35,422 nt of DNA from a virus (IMGVR_UViG_3300048592_000389:1-35422); one strand, 5' to 3'. Positions 23,436 to 30,222 are shown, counted from the stretch's first letter. Numbers and translations are program-made. The notes: a model not told the origin generated them from the letters alone.

Positions 23436-23708
23436 ATGGCCGCCGCAGGGGACGCGAAGGGCTGGATTCCGATCGCTGCCCAGCTCGTCGGGCTGATCGT
23501 CGTCGCGTCGTTCTTCTTGGCGCGGATCGAGGGAGACGCGCGCATGATCGCAGTCTCGATGGATCAGCTTGCCGGGGCCGTCCGGGAGCTCAAGACCGAG
23601 GTCGTCGCGCTCCGCAACTTCACCTACCAGCTCGACCGCCGCCTCGCCGTGGTCGAGGATCACGACGCGCGGGCCCGGGTCCGGGAGAGCGCGAGGGCCG
23701 CCGAATGA
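23436..23708 (+). CDS. Small membrane protein with coiled coil (spanin/holin-type candidate)
   Basis: A 90-residue protein with one N-terminal membrane segment (residues about 11-28, IPIAAQLVGLIVVASFFLA) and a C-terminal coiled coil (residues 40-85). This single-anchor layout is typical of inner-membrane lysis accessory proteins. GGGGAGATGCG lies just before ATG 23436 and the gene overlaps the lysozyme-like gene by 4 bp, which places it in the lysis cassette. It could also be a simple membrane accessory; nothing more specific is visible. Confidence 0.6.
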   Translation: MAAAGDAKGWIPIAAQLVGLIVVASFFLARIEGDARMIAVSMDQLAGAVRELKTEVVALRNFTYQLDRRLAVVEDHDARARVRESARAAE

Positions 23709-24205
23709 GCCCCGGAGACGCCATCGACCTTGCGATCCGCCCGGCACTTCGGCTCCTTCCTCAGCGCATGGCCTCGCGCTCGGCCGTCGCGATGCTGGTG
23801 GCGATCGGCCTACAGGAGAGCCGCTTCACGCACCGCCGGCAGACGACCTCGGCGGGTGGCTTCGGGCCGGCGCGCGGGTGGTGGCAGTTCGAGGCCAGCG
23901 GGGTTCGCGGCGTCGTGACCCACGCGGCGACCAGCGACCTTGCCGACGCGGTGGCGACCCGGCTGGGCTATCGGACGGCGACCTGGGGCGATCTGCACCT
24001 CGCGATCCAGCACAACGACGTACTGGCCGCCGCCTTCGCCCGCCTGAACCTCTGGTGGCTGCCGGCGCCGCTTCCGGAGCCTGACGACGTTGACGGGTCG
24101 TGGTGGCAGTATCTCGAGGCGTGGCGACCCGGGAAGCCATGCCCCGATACGTGGCCGAGATTCTTCGCGCGCGGCTGGGAGATCGCGCGGGAATGGGAGG
24201 GCTAG
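23705..24205 (+). CDS. Lysozyme/transglycosylase-like endolysin candidate
   Basis: A 166-residue protein in the middle of the lysis cassette. The segment MLVAIGLQESRFTHRRQ (E38 probable catalytic acid) followed by GPARGWWQFE resembles the catalytic Glu helix and substrate loop of lysozyme-like transglycosylases that cut peptidoglycan. The rest is helical with many Trp. There is no signal peptide, so passage to the wall would need a holin; the genes on either side have membrane segments. The start is ATG 23705 in the previous stop; the frame is open upstream to 23045 but that part is a shadow. Confidence 0.75.
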   Translation: MSPGDAIDLAIRPALRLLPQRMASRSAVAMLVAIGLQESRFTHRRQTTSAGGFGPARGWWQFEASGVRGVVTHAATSDLADAVATRLGYRTATWGDLHLAIQHNDVLAAAFARLNLWWLPAPLPEPDDVDGSWWQYLEAWRPGKPCPDTWPRFFARGWEIAREWEG

Positions 24206-24207
24206 AG

Positions 24208-24792
24208 ATGCTCGACTTCTGGCAATGGCTCAAGGGGAGCCGGACGGTGCAGGGGATCGTCGTCGCCGTCATCGGCTCGATTCTGCAAGTGCTCGTCGAC
24301 GACGGCTATCTGAGCGCTGGCGCGCTCGACCTGTTCGCACAGGTGCTCACCTACCTCGGGCTCGGCTGGGCCGGGTACGGGGCGCGGAGGGCGCTCCCCG
24401 GGGCGCTGCCGCTCTTCCTCGTGGCGCTGGTCGGGTGCTCGACGTCGCTCGGGCCGACGGGGGACCTCCACCTCGCGGCGCGCGTGGCGGAGCGGGCGCA
24501 GCGGCTCGCGAACTACATGCTCGAGGTCGAGTGCAGCACCGAGCGCATCCTCGAGAGCGAGGAGAGAGCCGAGACGTGCATCGAGCTGGCCGATGCGAAC
24601 GCAGCGGCGCAGGCGGCGATCGTAGCCGGGCTCAAGGGGGCCCGGGCAGGTATCGCAGCGGGTGACGAGAGCGCCATGCTGCGAGCCCTGCGCGGCTTCG
24701 ACGTCGGCCTGTGCGAGCTCCAAGGGGCGTTCCCGTCGGCCGACTTCGAGGGCGCTCCGTCCACGATGGAGTGCCAGGAGATCATGCGATGA
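24208..24792 (+). CDS. Holin-like membrane domain fused to a lipoprotein
   Basis: A 194-residue protein with two parts. Residues 1-60 have a holin-like layout: charged N-terminus (MLDFWQWLKGSRT), a membrane segment (about 14-30), a short turn and a second hydrophobic helix (38-57). Then comes a basic spacer ARRALPGALP and a hydrophobic run ending in a lipobox, LVGC with Cys77, as in a new lipoprotein signal; the remainder is an acidic helical domain with several Cys. GGAGG lies 7 bp before ATG 24208. No start codon would allow the lipoprotein part to be made alone. It may be a holin/outer-membrane spanin fusion, or the lipobox may be coincidental. Confidence 0.6.
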   Translation: MLDFWQWLKGSRTVQGIVVAVIGSILQVLVDDGYLSAGALDLFAQVLTYLGLGWAGYGARRALPGALPLFLVALVGCSTSLGPTGDLHLAARVAERAQRLANYMLEVECSTERILESEERAETCIELADANAAAQAAIVAGLKGARAGIAAGDESAMLRALRGFDVGLCELQGAFPSADFEGAPSTMECQEIMR

Positions 24793-24974
24793 ACCTCGCG
24801 AACATTCTGCTTCTCGTGAGCGAGCTCAGCCGGCTCGCCATCCTCGCGGCCGAGCGCAGCGACGGCGCCGTGACCGACGCCGAGGTCGATGCCGCGATCG
24901 CCGCCTGCGACCTCCAAGGCGTCGTGGCCGAACGCATCCGCCAGCGCATCCGGAAGGACGCCGGAAAGGTCTAA
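24789..24974 (+). CDS. Small helical protein of lysis region
   Basis: A 61-residue product starting at ATG 24789, overlapping the previous stop (ATGA). The first 25 residues are mildly hydrophobic (ANILLLVSELSRLAILAA), and the rest is a charged helix ending in RQRIRKDAGKV. Too short for family recognition; it could be a peripheral membrane or regulatory lysis protein. Confidence 0.55.
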   Translation: MNLANILLLVSELSRLAILAAERSDGAVTDAEVDAAIAACDLQGVVAERIRQRIRKDAGKV

Positions 24975-25119
24975 CCCCGTGTGGGGCGGGGGCGATGACC
25001 GCCGGGGCCGCAAAGGGGGGTGCGACCCATGCGCGGGCTTTCGCTCCCGCCCCCCTCAGGGGACGCCAGGGGACGTCGCGCCGCGCCCCCCGCAGCCGGC
25101 ACGCAGGGAGACAGAAGCC
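24975..25119 (+). other. GC-tract spacer without a gene
   Basis: These 145 bp contain runs of G and C, a short CCCC-GTGT-GGGG hairpin at the beginning and two copies of CAGGGGACG (25057-25065, 25067-25075). No credible gene or clear terminator is seen. It might hold the phage attachment site, since the integrase gene is close by, but no core can be named without a host sequence. Confidence 0.4.
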
Positions 25120-25410
25120 ATGCGCACCCCCGGAATCGCCGCTCTCGCTGCGCTGCTGGCCGCCTGCGCGGGGGTCTCCTACGGGCCCGGGCACACGGTC
25201 ACGGTCGACCACGATCTGCCGTCCTGGGCGATCCAGGGCCGCCAGCCCGGAGCCTACGGGCCTGGGGTCGACGCGGACGCCACGGGGCGCCCGATCGAGT
25301 GGCGCACGGAGCAAGGCGAGCTCGAGCGCGGATCCGTGCAGCCGGATGCCTACGGTCCTGGCGTCGGGATGGACGGCTACGGGCGCCCGGTGCGGGCCCG
25401 GTCGCGCTGA
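25120..25410 (+). CDS. Small lipoprotein with internal repeat
   Basis: A 96-residue lipoprotein: signal MRTPGIAALAALLAAC with lipobox LAAC (Cys16). The mature part contains two copies of an AYGPGV-x-x-D-x-x-GRP unit, at about residues 45-60 and 78-92. AGGGAG lies 9 bp before ATG 25120. The last 34 bp overlap the 3' end of the oppositely oriented integrase gene. It may be a spanin-like partner, or a lysogeny gene placed beside the integrase; neither can be shown here. Confidence 0.65.
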   Translation: MRTPGIAALAALLAACAGVSYGPGHTVTVDHDLPSWAIQGRQPGAYGPGVDADATGRPIEWRTEQGELERGSVQPDAYGPGVGMDGYGRPVRARSR

Positions 25411-26519
25411 TCGAGCTCGAGGAACCCGCCCCCTGCATCTTCCGGGATCGCGTGCGCGTAGCGCTCGGTGATGTAGGTCGTCGAGTGCCCGACCCACCCG
25501 GAGACCGTCTTCAAGCCGCGCCCAGCGGCAAGGGCGTGAGAGACGAAAGTGTGGCGAAAATCGTGCCACCGGAGCGGCCGAACGCCGCTCTCCGGGAAGC
25601 GGGCGGCGAGCCGGCGCCACGCCCGGCGCAGGTTCGCCTCGTCGACCCTGGCGCCCGTCGCTGTGCGAAAGACGTAGCCCGGGTCCGCGCCGCCCTCGCG
25701 CAGCCGGCGCCCCGCGGCGAGCGCCTCGAGCACGTCCCCGAGCAGCGACGACGCGGCGTCGAAGGGGACCGACAGCGCCTTCCCTCCACCCTTGCGGCCG
25801 GTCTCCTCCCCGCGCGTGACCTGCCCGCGGATGTAGACGCGCCGGTTCTGGAAGTCGACGTCTTCCCAGCGGAGCCCGATCGCCTCTCCCTGGCGGGCGC
25901 CCGTGTGGGAGGCGAAGACGACGAGCGGGTACAGCCACGGCTCGTGCTTCCGGGCGAGCGCGAGGATCTTGCGAAGCTCCTCGAGCGACCACGCGTCGGG
26001 GGCGTGCTGGCGGCCGCCATGTCGGCGCTCCATCGCGGCGATCGTCTTCCGGAAGCCGCGCAGCGGGTTCACGGGGAGGTGGCGACGGTGAAGCTCGACC
26101 ACGCGCGACAGGATCGTGAGGGCGTTGCGTGCGACGGACGGCGAGCGCTTCGCCCGCACGACTGCCGTTGCGAAGGCCAGCGCGTCGCCCTCGGTGAGCG
26201 TGCGCAGGTCGCGGTCGCCGAAGTGCGGGGCGAGGTGGTGCTCGACGAGCCCGGTGGCCGTCGCCTCGTAGCCGCGCGAGAACGTCTCGCGGTAGACCTC
26301 GACCCACTCCCGACAGAGCGTCGCGATGGGGAGCGGCTCGTGCTCGTCTCGCTGCCCGAAGCGATCGCGCTGCGTCTGCTGTAGCTCCGCTTCTGCCGCC
26401 CACTCGCGCGCCTCGGCCTCGCTCGCAAAGCTCTTGCGCTTGACGCGGCGGCGGCCGCGATAGAGTGCGACCTCCCAGCAGGAGCGTTCGGCTCGGTAGC
26501 GAGTACGGATCGTCAGCAC
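25377..26519 (-). CDS. int: Tyrosine integrase
   Basis: A 380-residue tyrosine recombinase that would integrate the phage at an attachment site. Residues 1-60 form an arm-binding-like N-terminus, about 65-160 the core-binding domain, and 175-365 the catalytic domain. The active residues are visible: R209 (HTGARQGE), a Lys in GRKGGGK (243-247), H319-R322 (HDFRHTF), H345 (GWVGHS) and nucleophile Y354 (ERYAH). The start is GTG 26519, which overlaps the end of the excisionase-like gene by 7 bp, so both are probably made from one message. Its 3' end overlaps the lipoprotein gene. No host gene fragment or att core was recognised. Confidence 0.92.
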   Translation of the reverse strand: MLTIRTRYRAERSCWEVALYRGRRRVKRKSFASEAEAREWAAEAELQQTQRDRFGQRDEHEPLPIATLCREWVEVYRETFSRGYEATATGLVEHHLAPHFGDRDLRTLTEGDALAFATAVVRAKRSPSVARNALTILSRVVELHRRHLPVNPLRGFRKTIAAMERRHGGRQHAPDAWSLEELRKILALARKHEPWLYPLVVFASHTGARQGEAIGLRWEDVDFQNRRVYIRGQVTRGEETGRKGGGKALSVPFDAASSLLGDVLEALAAGRRLREGGADPGYVFRTATGARVDEANLRRAWRRLAARFPESGVRPLRWHDFRHTFVSHALAAGRGLKTVSGWVGHSTTYITERYAHAIPEDAGGGFLELDQRDRARTGRP

Positions 26520-26776
26520 GACTCGAGCGTCCCGCGCACGTCGTTCATGATCCGCGCGGCCCGCTTCGTCCCTTCCGGCGTCTCGACCGTCTCGCCGACC
26601 ATGCGGCGGACGGCGGACACGGGGACAAGGACGCAGCCGTCGACCTTGACGGCCAGCAGCGTGCCATCGTCGATGCGCCGCCAGACGGTGTTCTTCGAGA
26701 GGCCCGTGACGATCGCGACCTCGCTCGGTCGCAGGCTCGCCATCTCGCGCCAGTGCCGGATCCGGAACTCGTTCAT
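26513..26776 (-). CDS. Excisionase-like / MerR-type HTH protein
   Basis: An 87-residue protein with an N-terminal helix-turn-helix (LRPSEVAIVTGLSKNTVWRR) followed by a short wing (DGTLLAVKVDGCVLVPVSAV), the common layout of excisionases that bend DNA next to the att site. It is directly upstream of int and overlaps it. I chose ATG 26776: a promoter with TTGACA and CAGAAT ends 6 bp before it, which would make a leaderless message. A TTG at 26836 gives 20 more residues but lies upstream of that promoter. Confidence 0.75.
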   Translation of the reverse strand: MNEFRIRHWREMASLRPSEVAIVTGLSKNTVWRRIDDGTLLAVKVDGCVLVPVSAVRRMVGETVETPEGTKRAARIMNDVRGTLESC

Positions 26777-26811
26777 GCCGCCATTCTGCGGCGGAACGTT
26801 TCGGTTGTCAA
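26777..26811 (-). promoter_or_regulatory. Promoter for excisionase-int operon
   Basis: On the minus strand, TTGACA (plus coordinates 26806-26811) and CAGAAT (26783-26788) are separated by exactly 17 bp. The -10 box ends 6 bp before the ATG of the excisionase-like gene, so transcription would begin at or next to the start codon. An 11-bp CGAAACGTTNC site lies in the spacer and would block RNA polymerase when occupied. Confidence 0.65.
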
Positions 26812-26917
26812 CCCGTTTTGAGGACTTGTCCGCCAAGCCGAAGCGCGACGATTCGTGGCGGCACGCAGAGTCGCTTGCAAGATCCGGGGCTCACTCACGA
26901 GCCGTAGCATGCCCCCA

Positions 26918-26944
26918 TAACAGGGCCCAGACTACCCCCTGTTA
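26918..26944. promoter_or_regulatory. Inverted repeat TAACAGGG/CCCTGTTA
   Basis: A perfect 8-bp inverted repeat, TAACAGGG (26918-26925) and CCCTGTTA (26937-26944), with an 11-bp spacer, immediately before the middle CGAAACGTTNC site. It may be a second operator or a small hairpin in a leftward transcript; there is no T-run. Confidence 0.45.
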
Positions 26945-26964
26945 CGAAACGTTTCCATAGGACC

Positions 26965-26993
26965 TTGACACGGCCCGAGGCCATCCGTAACGT
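26965..26993 (+). promoter_or_regulatory. Rightward early promoter
   Basis: TTGACA at 26965-26970, a 17-bp spacer, and TAACGT at 26988-26993. The ATG of the HTH gene is 10 bp after the -10 box, so the message would have almost no leader. A CGAAACGTTNC site covers the -10 and another lies upstream of the -35. Confidence 0.6.
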
Positions 26994-27003
26994 TTCGTGC
27001 CAT

Positions 27004-27279
27004 ATGGCAGACCCCACTCGGATTCGACGGACGGCGGTCGAGATCGTGCGCGACCACGCGGCGACTTGGCCTTCCATTAGCGCCTTCAGCCTGAGTCTCG
27101 GGCTGAGTCGCACCCACCTCGCGCTCTGGCTCCGGGAGCCGGAGCGGGGACTCCGGGAGCCGGCGCGGAGCCGGATCGCCAAGGAGTTCGGCTGGCCGGT
27201 CGAGGTCGTCGAGCGAAAGAACGAGCCCGTGGGCCGGGTCGTTCGGGAGCTCCGGCGCCGCCAGCGGAAGGCCGCATGA
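27004..27279 (+). CDS. Small HTH regulator (Cro-like position)
   Basis: A 91-residue basic protein with a helix-turn-helix-like segment (SISAFSLSLGLSRTHLALWLR, split at residues about 23-43) and a very basic C-terminus (RRQRKAA). It is the first gene of the rightward operon and sits next to the operator-like sites, as phage Cro or repressor proteins do. ATG 27004 was preferred over an upstream in-frame codon at 26965 because the latter is inside the -35 box. The next gene overlaps by 4 bp. Whether it is an activator, a Cro or the maintenance repressor cannot be told. Confidence 0.7.
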   Translation: MADPTRIRRTAVEIVRDHAATWPSISAFSLSLGLSRTHLALWLREPERGLREPARSRIAKEFGWPVEVVERKNEPVGRVVRELRRRQRKAA

Positions 27280-28703
27280 TCGCCGGGCTTCGCACGCAGC
27301 CCTGGGATCATCAGCTCGAAGCCATCGACTCGGCCGCCGGGCATCGCGGCTTCATGCTGGCGATGGAGATGGGGACCGGCAAGAGCCTGACGGCAATCGG
27401 GCTCATGCACGCATGGGGCGCCCGCCGGGTCCTGATTGCGTGCCCGCTCTCCGTCGTCGGCGTCTGGCCCCGCGAGCTCGACCAGCACTCGGAGTGGGGC
27501 TGGCATATCGCTCGGCTCGACCGGGGCTCGGTGCGAGAGAAGGCGTCCGAGGCCGCCCGCGCGTACGAGATCGCGACGACCGACGGCCACCCGGTCGCCG
27601 TCATCGTGAATCACGAGTCGCTCTGGCGCGAGCCCTTCGGGTCGTGGGCCAAGCGAACCCCCTGGGATCTACTCGTTGTCGACGAGAGTCACCGGGCGAA
27701 GGCGCCGGGCGGGAAGCTCTCTCGGTACCTGCAAGCGCTCGGCATGCAGGTCAAGCGATGCCTCGCGCTCACCGGGACGCCGCTCCCGCACAGCCCGCTC
27801 GACGCGTACGGACAGTTCCGATTCTTCGCGCCCTCTGCCTATGGCCGGTCGTTTCAGCGCATGCGCGACCGCTACGCCGTGATGGGCGGGTACGAGAACA
27901 AGCAGGTCGTCGGCTGGCGGAACATGGACGAGTTCGAGCGCGTGTTCTCGAGCCGCAGCTTCCAGGCCCGGAAGCAGGACGTGCTCGACCTGCCCGAGGA
28001 GATCGACGCGCGGCGCACGTGCCGGCTCGAGCCGCGCGCCATGAAGCTCTATCGGCAGCTCGAAGAGATGTTCTGGATCGACGTCGGCAAGGGAGAGGTC
28101 ACGGCGAGCAACGCGCTCGTGCAGCTCCTCCGGCTCCAGCAAATCACGAGCGGGACGATCGGCACCGACGACGGGGAGCTAGAGCACGTCTCGACGGCGA
28201 AGGAAGAGCTGTTCGCCGACGTGCTGTCCGACTTCCCGCAGGGCGAGCCGATCATCGCCTTCGCTCGCTTCCATGCCGACCTCGACGCGATCCATCGGGT
28301 GTGTGAGAAGCAGGGGCGTCGCCACGGTGAGCTCTCTGGCCGGCGCCGCGACCTCACGCCGGAAGCGCGCATGCCGGAAGATATCGACGTGCTCGCAGTG
28401 CAGATCCAGAGCGGCGGCGTCGGCATCGACCTGACGCGAGCATCGACCGCGATCTACTACTCGCTCGGCTTCTCACTCGGGGACTACCTCCAGAGTCGAA
28501 GCCGGCTGCATCGTCCGGGCCAGCGACGCAATGTCACCTTCCTGCATCTCGAGGCCGAGCAGACGATCGACGGGAAGGTGCTCGACGCGCTTTCGAAGCG
28601 ACAGAAGGTCGTCGAGCGCATCCTTGCGCGCGCCCATGCTTCCGGATCCGCCGCCTCCAACCCGTCGAGCGGCGACGATGGGTCAAGGCACGCCCTGCCG
28701 TGA
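27276..28703 (+). CDS. SNF2-family (SF2) helicase
   Basis: A 475-residue helicase/translocase with all SF2 motifs in order: motif I EMGTGKS at 31-37, motif II VVDESHR at 134-140, motif III LTGTP at 165-169, motif V GGVGIDL at 380-386 and motif VI QSRSRLHRPGQ at 406-416. Phage members of this family take part in replication or DNA remodelling. It lacks extra domains and is of normal phage size. The ATG overlaps the HTH gene's stop (ATGA). Confidence 0.9.
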   Translation: MIAGLRTQPWDHQLEAIDSAAGHRGFMLAMEMGTGKSLTAIGLMHAWGARRVLIACPLSVVGVWPRELDQHSEWGWHIARLDRGSVREKASEAARAYEIATTDGHPVAVIVNHESLWREPFGSWAKRTPWDLLVVDESHRAKAPGGKLSRYLQALGMQVKRCLALTGTPLPHSPLDAYGQFRFFAPSAYGRSFQRMRDRYAVMGGYENKQVVGWRNMDEFERVFSSRSFQARKQDVLDLPEEIDARRTCRLEPRAMKLYRQLEEMFWIDVGKGEVTASNALVQLLRLQQITSGTIGTDDGELEHVSTAKEELFADVLSDFPQGEPIIAFARFHADLDAIHRVCEKQGRRHGELSGRRRDLTPEARMPEDIDVLAVQIQSGGVGIDLTRASTAIYYSLGFSLGDYLQSRSRLHRPGQRRNVTFLHLEAEQTIDGKVLDALSKRQKVVERILARAHASGSAASNPSSGDDGSRHALP

Positions 28704-28903
28704 GTGAGCAAGCGGTCAACACCCTGGCGGATGCGGACGGCCATGACCAAAGGGCCAAGGGCGTGCTTCGCCGCACCTATTACCGGCTCGTCGGTCGCTG
28801 CTGGCGCTGCGGAGGCGTGCGTGCCTCGCTCCGCGGTGGCGTCAAGGTGAGCGTATGCCCGGACTGCCTCCGCAACGCATTCAGCATCGCGAGGGTGCGG
28901 TGA
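28700..28903 (+). CDS. Small zinc-finger protein
   Basis: A 67-residue protein starting with GTG in the stop of the helicase gene. It has a C-x2-C ... C-x2-C pattern (CWRCG near residue 34 and CPDC near residue 53) typical of a zinc ribbon. The rest is basic. It ends with a 4-bp overlap to the next gene. The function is unknown; a DNA- or RNA-binding accessory of replication is plausible. Confidence 0.6.
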   Translation: MSEQAVNTLADADGHDQRAKGVLRRTYYRLVGRCWRCGGVRASLRGGVKVSVCPDCLRNAFSIARVR

Positions 28904-29190
28904 GCAAGCGCGCCGCGCAGGAGTACATCGCAGACCAGCCTCTCCGGGTGGCAAGGTGGAAAGGGCGCACGGCGATCATCGTCAACGCAGGGAAGTGGAA
29001 GGTGGAGACGCTCCTGCGCGAGATCCTACGCGAGAACGAGCAGCAAGAGGTTGCCGTTGCGTGGCAGGAGCTCGAGACCGGAATGGTCCGCTTCTTCGCG
29101 CTCGATCGTCTGGGTCCGATGGAGAGCAAGATCTTCTCGCGACACGAGGCGACGCGGCTGCTCGTCGAAGCATTCAGCAAGGGGGACTAG
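28900..29190 (+). CDS. Hypothetical early protein
   Basis: A 96-residue protein starting at GTG 28900 (GTGA overlap with the previous gene; GAGGG just upstream). It has a beta-like N-terminal half (VARWKGRTAIIVNAGKWKV) and a helical C-terminus (HEATRLLVEAF). It is not recognised. Its stop shares one base with the GTG of the next gene. Confidence 0.6.
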   Translation: MSKRAAQEYIADQPLRVARWKGRTAIIVNAGKWKVETLLREILRENEQQEVAVAWQELETGMVRFFALDRLGPMESKIFSRHEATRLLVEAFSKGD

Positions 29191-29594
29191 TGGCCGCCGA
29201 CATCCGTCACGTGAAAGAGTACGCAAAGCTCGAGTCGAAGCGGCAGAAGCTCGGCGCCGACCTCGACGCGATCAAGGCGCGGCAGGAAGAGCTGCGCGAG
29301 GCCGTGCTCGAATACTTCTCGCGCCAGGGCATCGACAAGCTCTCGCTCGAGGGTCGCACGCTCTACGTCCGCGAAGAGCTCTGGGCGGGCCGAGAGGACG
29401 GCGTTTCAAACGAAGAGGCGGCGTCCGCGCTCGAGGCCGCAGGACTCGGCGACTACGCCGGGATCCGCATCAACACGCAGAAGCTATCGGCCTACGTGCG
29501 CGAGCTCGCTCGGAACGAGGAAGAGATCCCGGCGCCGCTCAAGGGCGTCATCAAGGTCTCTCAGGTCTACAAGATCGGGAGCCGAGCGCGCTAG
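29190..29594 (+). CDS. Gp157-like early protein
   Basis: A 134-residue protein with an N-terminal coiled-coil helix (VKEYAKLESKRQKLGADL ... AIKARQEELREAVLEYF), then GIDKLSLEGRTLYVREE and a C-terminal winged-looking part. The helix followed by a short beta hairpin that begins KLSLEGRTLYV resembles phage Gp157-type proteins, reported from siphoviruses in connection with replication and host defence escape; this is from memory. GTG 29190 has AAGGGGGA 6 bp upstream. The open frame extends to 28956 upstream, but that part is a shadow. Confidence 0.6.
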   Translation: MAADIRHVKEYAKLESKRQKLGADLDAIKARQEELREAVLEYFSRQGIDKLSLEGRTLYVREELWAGREDGVSNEEAASALEAAGLGDYAGIRINTQKLSAYVRELARNEEEIPAPLKGVIKVSQVYKIGSRAR

Positions 29595-29601
29595 CGCTCG
29601 G
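29582..29601 (+). promoter_or_regulatory. Perfect hairpin over a stop codon
   Basis: CCGAGCGC (29582-29589) pairs with GCGCTCGG (29594-29601) over a GCTA loop. It contains the TAG of the upstream gene and is 5 bp before a strong ribosome site. No T-run follows, so it is more likely a structure that stabilises the message or shapes access to the next ribosome site than a terminator. Confidence 0.5.
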
Positions 29602-29619
29602 AGAGGGGAGGTGAGACGA

Positions 29620-29676
29620 ATGAAGAAGAAGCCTCCGATGAAGCCCGGCAAGGGCAAGGGCGGGAAGGGCTGCTGA
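29620..29676 (+). CDS. 18-residue Lys/Gly peptide
   Basis: ATG 29620 begins an 18-codon ORF, MKKKPPMKPGKGKGGKGC, too short for normal gene finding. It has one of the best ribosome sites of the window, GGGAGGTGAG at 29606-29615, 5 bp from the start, and its stop overlaps the next ATG (TGATG). Strong initiation, a structured leader and a highly basic composition make it look like a real tiny protein. It could equally be a leader that couples translation to the HNH gene. Confidence 0.6.
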   Translation: MKKKPPMKPGKGKGGKGC

Positions 29677-30047
29677 TGCCTGCCTCCCGGCCCATCGAAG
29701 AGCGGCTACTCGACAAGCTCGAGCCGGTCCCGATGGGCTGGGAGGGCTTCGCCGCGTGCTGGACGTACACAGGCGGGCAGCGTGGTGGGAGCCGCGATTG
29801 GGATACGGGCGGTCACTACGGGTCGGTGTGGTACGAGGGAAAGACGCGCAGCCCGCACCGGCTCGTGATCGAGCTCTACGTGGGCCCGCTCGAGGCGAAC
29901 GAGCACGGCGCGCACACGTGCCGGAACCGGCGCTGCATCAATCCGGCGCACGTCCGTCCGGTCGAGCCGAGAATCAACGTGCTCGAGGCGTGGGAGGTGC
30001 GGCGTGCCTTCGAGGAAGCGGCCGAAGAAAAGGCCCGATGGCTCTGA
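29676..30047 (+). CDS. HNH endonuclease
   Basis: A 123-residue HNH-type nuclease. The C-terminal part has HRLVIELYVG (H61-R62), then HTCRNRRCINPAHVRPV with H80-C82, C87, N89, H92, the His-Asn-His/zinc core, followed by N101 in RINVL. Such small HNH proteins are common as free-standing endonucleases in phage early regions. It follows the tiny peptide with one base overlap. The next gene starts inside its 3' end. Confidence 0.85.
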   Translation: MPASRPIEERLLDKLEPVPMGWEGFAACWTYTGGQRGGSRDWDTGGHYGSVWYEGKTRSPHRLVIELYVGPLEANEHGAHTCRNRRCINPAHVRPVEPRINVLEAWEVRRAFEEAAEEKARWL

Positions 30048-30222
30048 GGCGGCACTCGGGCGAGGGATGCACCCGATCCGAGTCGTTCCGGTGGAAGGAA
30101 CGTACGTACTCGCCCAAAGGCTGATGGACGGAACACTCGACACAACAGGGATTCCCACCACCGAAGAAGGTCACGTGGCGTGGCTCATGCGCGTGGTGGA
30201 AAACGAGGAGACGAAGAAATGA
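30004..30222 (+). CDS. Hypothetical small protein
   Basis: A 72-residue protein starting at GTG 30004 inside the HNH gene (44-bp overlap), with GGGAGGTG 4-5 bp upstream. The N-terminus is very basic (MPSRKRPKKRPDG), the rest mixed with TEEGHVAWLMRVVENEE at the end. Not recognised. It ends in an ATGA overlap to the following gene. Confidence 0.6.
   Translation: MPSRKRPKKRPDGSEAALGRGMHPIRVVPVEGTYVLAQRLMDGTLDTTGIPTTEEGHVAWLMRVVENEETKK

Larger units (their letters stand above)
26793..26997. promoter_or_regulatory. Three CGAAACGTTNC operator-like sites
   Basis: The 11-bp sequence CGAAACGTTNC is present three times: on the minus strand at 26793-26803 (in the leftward promoter spacer), on the plus strand at 26945-26955 (11 bp upstream of the rightward -35, where it is part of the perfect palindrome GAAACGTTTC at 26946-26955), and on the minus strand at 26987-26997 (over the rightward -10). 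All three lie where a regulator would control both promoters. Confidence 0.65.

Noticed and set aside
23045-23704. N-terminal extension of the lysozyme-like gene
   Set aside because: Open but Arg/Gly-rich shadow of two other genes; ATG 23705 in a TGA/ATG overlap is a better start.
24975-25119. Phage attachment site
   Set aside because: It is a possible place, but no core repeat can be named without the host junction; the short CAGGGGACG repeat alone is too weak.
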